From positions 2,666,001-2,730,000 of the forward strand of contig NC_013743.1 in the NCBI RefSeq assembly GCF_000025325.1: a stretch of 64,000 nucleotides of DNA. The letters are read 5' to 3'. The stretch's first letter is position 1. Each line of letters opens with the position of its first letter. The notes under the pieces are model-generated. The model had not been told where the DNA came from. It ran no database searches and saw only the letters and a program-made list of their open reading frames with translations. Both the position numbers and the translations under genes were made by a program. This stretch comes from Haloterrigena turkmenica DSM 5511. Lineage in GTDB: Archaea > Halobacteriota > Halobacteria > Halobacteriales > Natrialbaceae. Positions 60,871 through 64,000 of this stretch are shown here, one piece after another.

Positions 60871-61407
60871 CTACTCGGACAGCGTCACATCCAGTCGCTC
60901 CTCGAGGGCCTCGATCAGCCCGCCGCCGACGCCGTCCTGGGCCGCTCGGCCCTGTTCGACCGCGAGGAGATCCTTCTCGCGCGCGCCGAGTTCCTCGGCG
61001 AGCTCCTCGCGCTGCAGGCCGGCGTCCTGACGCGCCGCCTCGAGTTTCTCGCCGTAGCCGGAGACGAGATACGGTAACGGATCGTCGTCGTAGTTCGTCC
61101 CCTCCTGCTCCCAGTGTTTGGAGTCGCCGTCCCAGACCGGGTTCGCCTTGGCGACGTTCTGGGCGGCCTTCTGCTTGCGGCTCGGTTCGTCGTTCGAATC
61201 GCTCCGTCCCTGTCCCTGCCCCTGCTCTCGAGAGCCGCGACCGGACCCCGAGCGCTGCTGGGTGTCGTCGTGGGGCGCACAGTCCGGACAGACCTCGAGT
61301 TCGGCGCCGGCGACCGTGGCGAGTCGAAGCGAGTCGCTTTCGGCACCGCAGAGCTCGCAGCTCGTCCCGCCGCCGCCGGAGGACGAACCGGTCGAATACT
61401 TAGCCAT
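60871..61407 (-). CDS. Archaeal multiprotein bridging factor 1 (aMBF1)
   Basis: A 178-residue regulator. An N-terminal zinc ribbon CELC ... CPDC (residues 17-42) is followed by a basic Gly/Gln/Ser-rich linker and a C-terminal XRE-type helix-turn-helix (YGEKLEAARQDAGLQREELAEELGAREKDL). aMBF1 binds the ribosome and is thought to link transcription with translation. Start ATG at 61407 (upstream frame is not conserved in type). It is divergent from the tRNA-Leu gene. Confidence 0.9.
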   Translation of the reverse strand: MAKYSTGSSSGGGGTSCELCGAESDSLRLATVAGAELEVCPDCAPHDDTQQRSGSGRGSREQGQGQGRSDSNDEPSRKQKAAQNVAKANPVWDGDSKHWEQEGTNYDDDPLPYLVSGYGEKLEAARQDAGLQREELAEELGAREKDLLAVEQGRAAQDGVGGGLIEALEERLDVTLSE

Positions 61408-61553
61408 GGTACCTTTTGGCAACTCGAGCATTTCAAATCACCGCCTCGAATTCCCTCAGTCCCGTGTGACCTCGGCGCAGGCCGGGAGAAAAAGAAAGGG
61501 CTTTTGTAATACCGATGGATACGGTTGAGTGCAGTAAGACAAAGACACCGCGA

Positions 61554-61638
<85 letters not shown>

Positions 61639-61893
61639 TCGCATGGGTGGACGATGTCCACCAAACGTGAGGCGGCGTAGCCGCCGAGCGAAACGATGCA
61701 GGTGATTTCCCTTCGCGGACATCACCCACGCATAACTTCTGACGGACACTACACCAGACAGCGAGAGCGATGTCCGTCGGTTCTGCGGGTGTACGGGCAA
61801 CTCTTTGCGAGGAGCTACGGCGTCGCCCACTCGAGAACCACTGCCCCGACGAGAGTCAGTAACCACTTTCCCCGCACAGTCGAATCTCGAGAC

Positions 61894-62457
61894 ATGGAGT
61901 ACGTCCCTCGAGAGCGCGTCAATATCCTGACGGCCGTCCTGAGTATCGTCTCGCTCGCGATCGTCTTCGCGGCCGCGGGCGGCCGGATCCCGTCCTCGAC
62001 GGTACCGATCGCGCCCGACTGGGTCCTCGAGTCGATCCCCCATCTCAACGTGATCATCAGCGCCGCGGCGATCGGGACGATCTCGATCGGCTGGCGGGCG
62101 ATCCGTCGGGGGAACGTCGGCCGTCACCGGCTGGCGATGGTCACCTCGTTCGTCCTGTTCGCGGCCTTCCTGACCTTCTACCTCTACCGGCTGGTCGCGA
62201 CCGGGGGACCGCAGCCGTTCCCCGGCCCCCAGACGATCAAACAGTTCGTTTACTATCCGATCCTCGCGATTCACATCTTCCTCGCGATCGTCTGCGTGCC
62301 GCTGGTCTACTACGCGCTGTTGCTCGCCGGCGCGTATCCGATCGACGAACTCTACCGGACGAACCACGCCCGCGTCGGTCGGATCGCCGCGAGCCTGTGG
62401 CTGATCTCCTTCTCGCTGGGGATCGTCGTCTACGTGCTGTTGCACGTGGTCTACTGA
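61894..62457 (+). CDS. DUF420-family membrane protein
   Basis: A 187-residue protein with five hydrophobic helices. The DUF420 core is visible: PHLNVIISAAAIGTISIGWRAIRRGNVGRHRLAM, then FYLYRLV and a HIFLAIV helix. DUF420 proteins are linked to haem/cytochrome oxidase assembly (CtaM-like) in other prokaryotes; the role here is unproven. Start ATG at 61894, since the longer upstream frame crosses the tRNA region's downstream sequence. It stands alone. Confidence 0.85.
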   Translation: MEYVPRERVNILTAVLSIVSLAIVFAAAGGRIPSSTVPIAPDWVLESIPHLNVIISAAAIGTISIGWRAIRRGNVGRHRLAMVTSFVLFAAFLTFYLYRLVATGGPQPFPGPQTIKQFVYYPILAIHIFLAIVCVPLVYYALLLAGAYPIDELYRTNHARVGRIAASLWLISFSLGIVVYVLLHVVY

Positions 62458-62679
62458 GGTCGCTCGAGGACAAACTCGGTTTTCGTGTTGGGGTTAGGTT
62501 CAGCGCGACCGATAGCAACCGCGAGCGAACGGAGTGAGCGAGCGGGCCGACGACTGACCCGAAGCGAGTGAAACGAGCGAAGGGGAAGGAGGAGTGCTTT
62601 TGATCGACCTTTTCCGCTGCAGTCTATCGCGATCGAGGCGCGTTGCGCCTCGCTCGCGATGTCCCTCGGTAAAAGGTCG

Positions 62680-64000
62680 TTAGTCGTCCGCCGGAAGCTG
62701 CTGCCCGCCGACATCCGGGCGAGAGACGTCGCGGTCGGTTTCCTCGCCCTCGATGTCGTAGGGGTATTCGCCGGTGACACAACCCAGACAGAGGTCGAGT
62801 CGCTCTTTCCCGAGCACCTCGGCGACGGCGTCGGTCGAGAGGTAGGCGAGGCTGTCGGCCTGAATCTCGTCGCGGATCTCGTCGGTCGACCTGTCGGAGG
62901 CGATTAATTCCTCACGTGTGGCCATGTCGATCCCCATGTAGCAGGGCGCGACGATCGCCGGGGCGCCGATGCGGACGTGGACCTCCTCGGCGCCGCAGTC
63001 CTTGAGCAGCTGGACCAGTTGCGTGGAGGTCGTCCCGCGGACGATCGAGTCGTCGATGACCGTGACGGTCTTCCCCTCGATCGTCGATTTGATCGGGTTG
63101 AGCTTCAGCCGCACCGCGCGTTCGCGCTCGTCCTGGGTCGGCATGATGAACGTCCGGCCGACGTAGCGGTTCTTCATCAGCCCCTCGGCGAACTCGACGC
63201 CAATATCCTCGGAATCTCGAGGCTCGCCGTCGGCGGTCGTCTCGCTCGCGGCGTCCGCGTAGCCCGAGGCGAAGGCGCGCCCGGAGTCCGGAACGGGCAT
63301 GACGACGTCGGTCTCGACACCGCTTTCCTCCCAGAGCTTGCGGCCGAGGTTTCGGCGGGCCTCGTAGACCAGCGTCTCGTCGATGACGCTGTCGGGGCGG
63401 GCGAAGTAGACGTGTTCGAAGAAGCAATGCGCAGTGTTCTCCTTCTCGACGAGCTGGTAGGAGTCGAATCCCTGACCGTCGTCCTGCAGGACGACGAGTT
63501 CGCCCGGCCGCACGTCGCGGACGAGTTCACCGTCGAGCGTGTCGATCGCCGCCGACTCTGAAGCGAGGATGTAGCCGTCCTCGAGTTTCCCGATACAGAG
63601 CGGCCGGTTCCCCTGCGGGTCGCGCACGCCGAGAATGGTGTCGTCGTGGCTGATCGTTAGCGAGTACGAGCCGTGAATGCGCTGCATCGTGTGCTTGACC
63701 GCGCGAACGAGGTCTTCCTCGAGTAAGTTGCGCGCGAGGTCGTGGGCGATGACCTCGGTGTCGCCGTCGCTGGTGAAGGCGTGGCCCGCGGCGGCGAGTT
63801 CGTCGCGGATCTCGTCGGCGTTGACGAGGTTGCCGTTGTGCGAGAGGCCGAGCGACCCGCTCTTGAAGGAGACGGAGAACGGCTGGGCACAGCAGGAGTC
63901 GACCGATCCGGCCGTCGGATACCGGACGTGGCCGATCCCTGCCGCGCCGTTTAGCATGTCGAGGTCGTCCTCGTCGAAGACGTCCCCCACGAGCCCCATT
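62680..64000 (-). CDS. purF: Amidophosphoribosyltransferase (PurF), N-terminus outside window
   Basis: First enzyme of de novo purine synthesis. The frame is open to the right edge; the N-terminal nucleophile Cys and first part of the glutaminase lie outside. Present: the rest of the Ntn glutaminase (HVRYPTAGS, LSHNGNLVN, SDGDTEVI, DPQGNRPLCIG), the PRTase PRPP loop VTVIDDSIVRGTTS, and Cys residues (APCYMGID, CLGCVTGEYP) that may hold a 4Fe-4S cluster. The minus-strand ATG at 63999 is internal to the gene, not its start. Confidence 0.95.
   Translation of the reverse strand, partial: MGLVGDVFDEDDLDMLNGAAGIGHVRYPTAGSVDSCCAQPFSVSFKSGSLGLSHNGNLVNADEIRDELAAAGHAFTSDGDTEVIAHDLARNLLEEDLVRAVKHTMQRIHGSYSLTISHDDTILGVRDPQGNRPLCIGKLEDGYILASESAAIDTLDGELVRDVRPGELVVLQDDGQGFDSYQLVEKENTAHCFFEHVYFARPDSVIDETLVYEARRNLGRKLWEESGVETDVVMPVPDSGRAFASGYADAASETTADGEPRDSEDIGVEFAEGLMKNRYVGRTFIMPTQDERERAVRLKLNPIKSTIEGKTVTVIDDSIVRGTTSTQLVQLLKDCGAEEVHVRIGAPAIVAPCYMGIDMATREELIASDRSTDEIRDEIQADSLAYLSTDAVAEVLGKERLDLCLGCVTGEYPYDIEGEETDRDVSRPDVGGQQLPADD

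Noticed and set aside
61696-61893. N-terminal extension of the DUF420 protein
   Set aside because: The extended frame starts just after the tRNA, is Arg/Ser-rich and has no hydrophobic helix; the ATG at 61894 sits right before the first membrane segment.
62517-62600. Possible structured RNA downstream of the DUF420 gene
   Set aside because: GCGAGCGA-type stretches are the usual haloarchaeal low-complexity intergenic sequence; I could not form a consistent set of stems.

Overview
The window reads as chromosome of an extremely halophilic archaeon (Halobacteria; the Natrialbales, e.g. the Haloterrigena/Natrinema type, is my best guess and is inference). Evidence: very high GC in genes, strongly acidic proteins, archaeal information genes (FttA/aCPSF1, EF-1 beta, Spt5-SecE, aMBF1, NreA, NucS), twin-arginine lipoproteins with a lipobox, AT-rich TATA elements sitting 25-35 nt before many start codons (leaderless style), and short hairpin-rich intergenic modules typical of haloarchaea.

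Layout. 0-12 kb: a truncated MEDS/GAF/PAS sensor, endonuclease III, a membrane glycosyltransferase-like protein, FttA, a Gln/Asn/Asp-rich lipoprotein, NucS, an MFS carrier, and a small zinc-finger protein paired with EF-1 beta. 12-22 kb: NreA, an NhaC antiporter, an AI-2E family protein, DUF302, a CPBP-like protein lacking expected catalytic residues, several conserved membrane proteins, and CinA/PncC. 22-33 kb: aminotransferase, glycosyltransferase, ArsA/Get3-like ATPase with a Gly-rich insertion, an FAD monooxygenase with AT-rich flank, universal stress protein, MFS, tautomerase-like protein, SLC13 carrier and a small winged helix protein. 33.2-34.3 kb: an apparently empty kilobase that holds three tiny Cys-rich zinc-ribbon/knuckle ORFs and a run of three hairpins resembling the end of an IS200/IS605 (IS1341-type) element. 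34-45 kb: SDR, tandem UspA, endonuclease V, AN1-rhomboid fusion, DUF5788-PolX pair, Mut7-C, dodecin, PHP protein, zinc finger, secreted hydrolase, Spt5-SecE. 45.6-45.8 kb: 37-bp tandem palindromic repeats (PATE/IS1341-end-like), then an HtrA-type protease.

47-60 kb is a coherent sugar module: KDPG aldolase, TrmB-type regulator, GH15 glucosidase, a complete CUT1 ABC importer (MalK-type ATPase divergent from binding protein-MalF-MalG), a GH13 amylase and gluconate/galactonate dehydratase. Together they could import malto-oligosaccharides or related glucans, hydrolyse them inside the cell and feed two steps of the semiphosphorylative Entner-Doudoroff route. A shared near-palindrome (TGAAT-N5-ATTCA type) lies before the binding-protein and GH15 genes and, weaker, at the trmB start, so it is a candidate TrmB operator. 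60-64 kb: AlaX-type editing protein, aMBF1, tRNA-Leu(GAG), DUF420 protein and a truncated purF.

The most novel-looking items are the micro-ORF zinc-ribbon cluster at 33.6-33.95 kb, the exact 50-bp-period repeats derived from the 3' end of the dehydratase gene (58.39-58.56 kb), and a multi-stem intergenic module (13.78-13.88 kb) part of which recurs beside spt5. No CRISPR array, rRNA or complete insertion sequence was seen.
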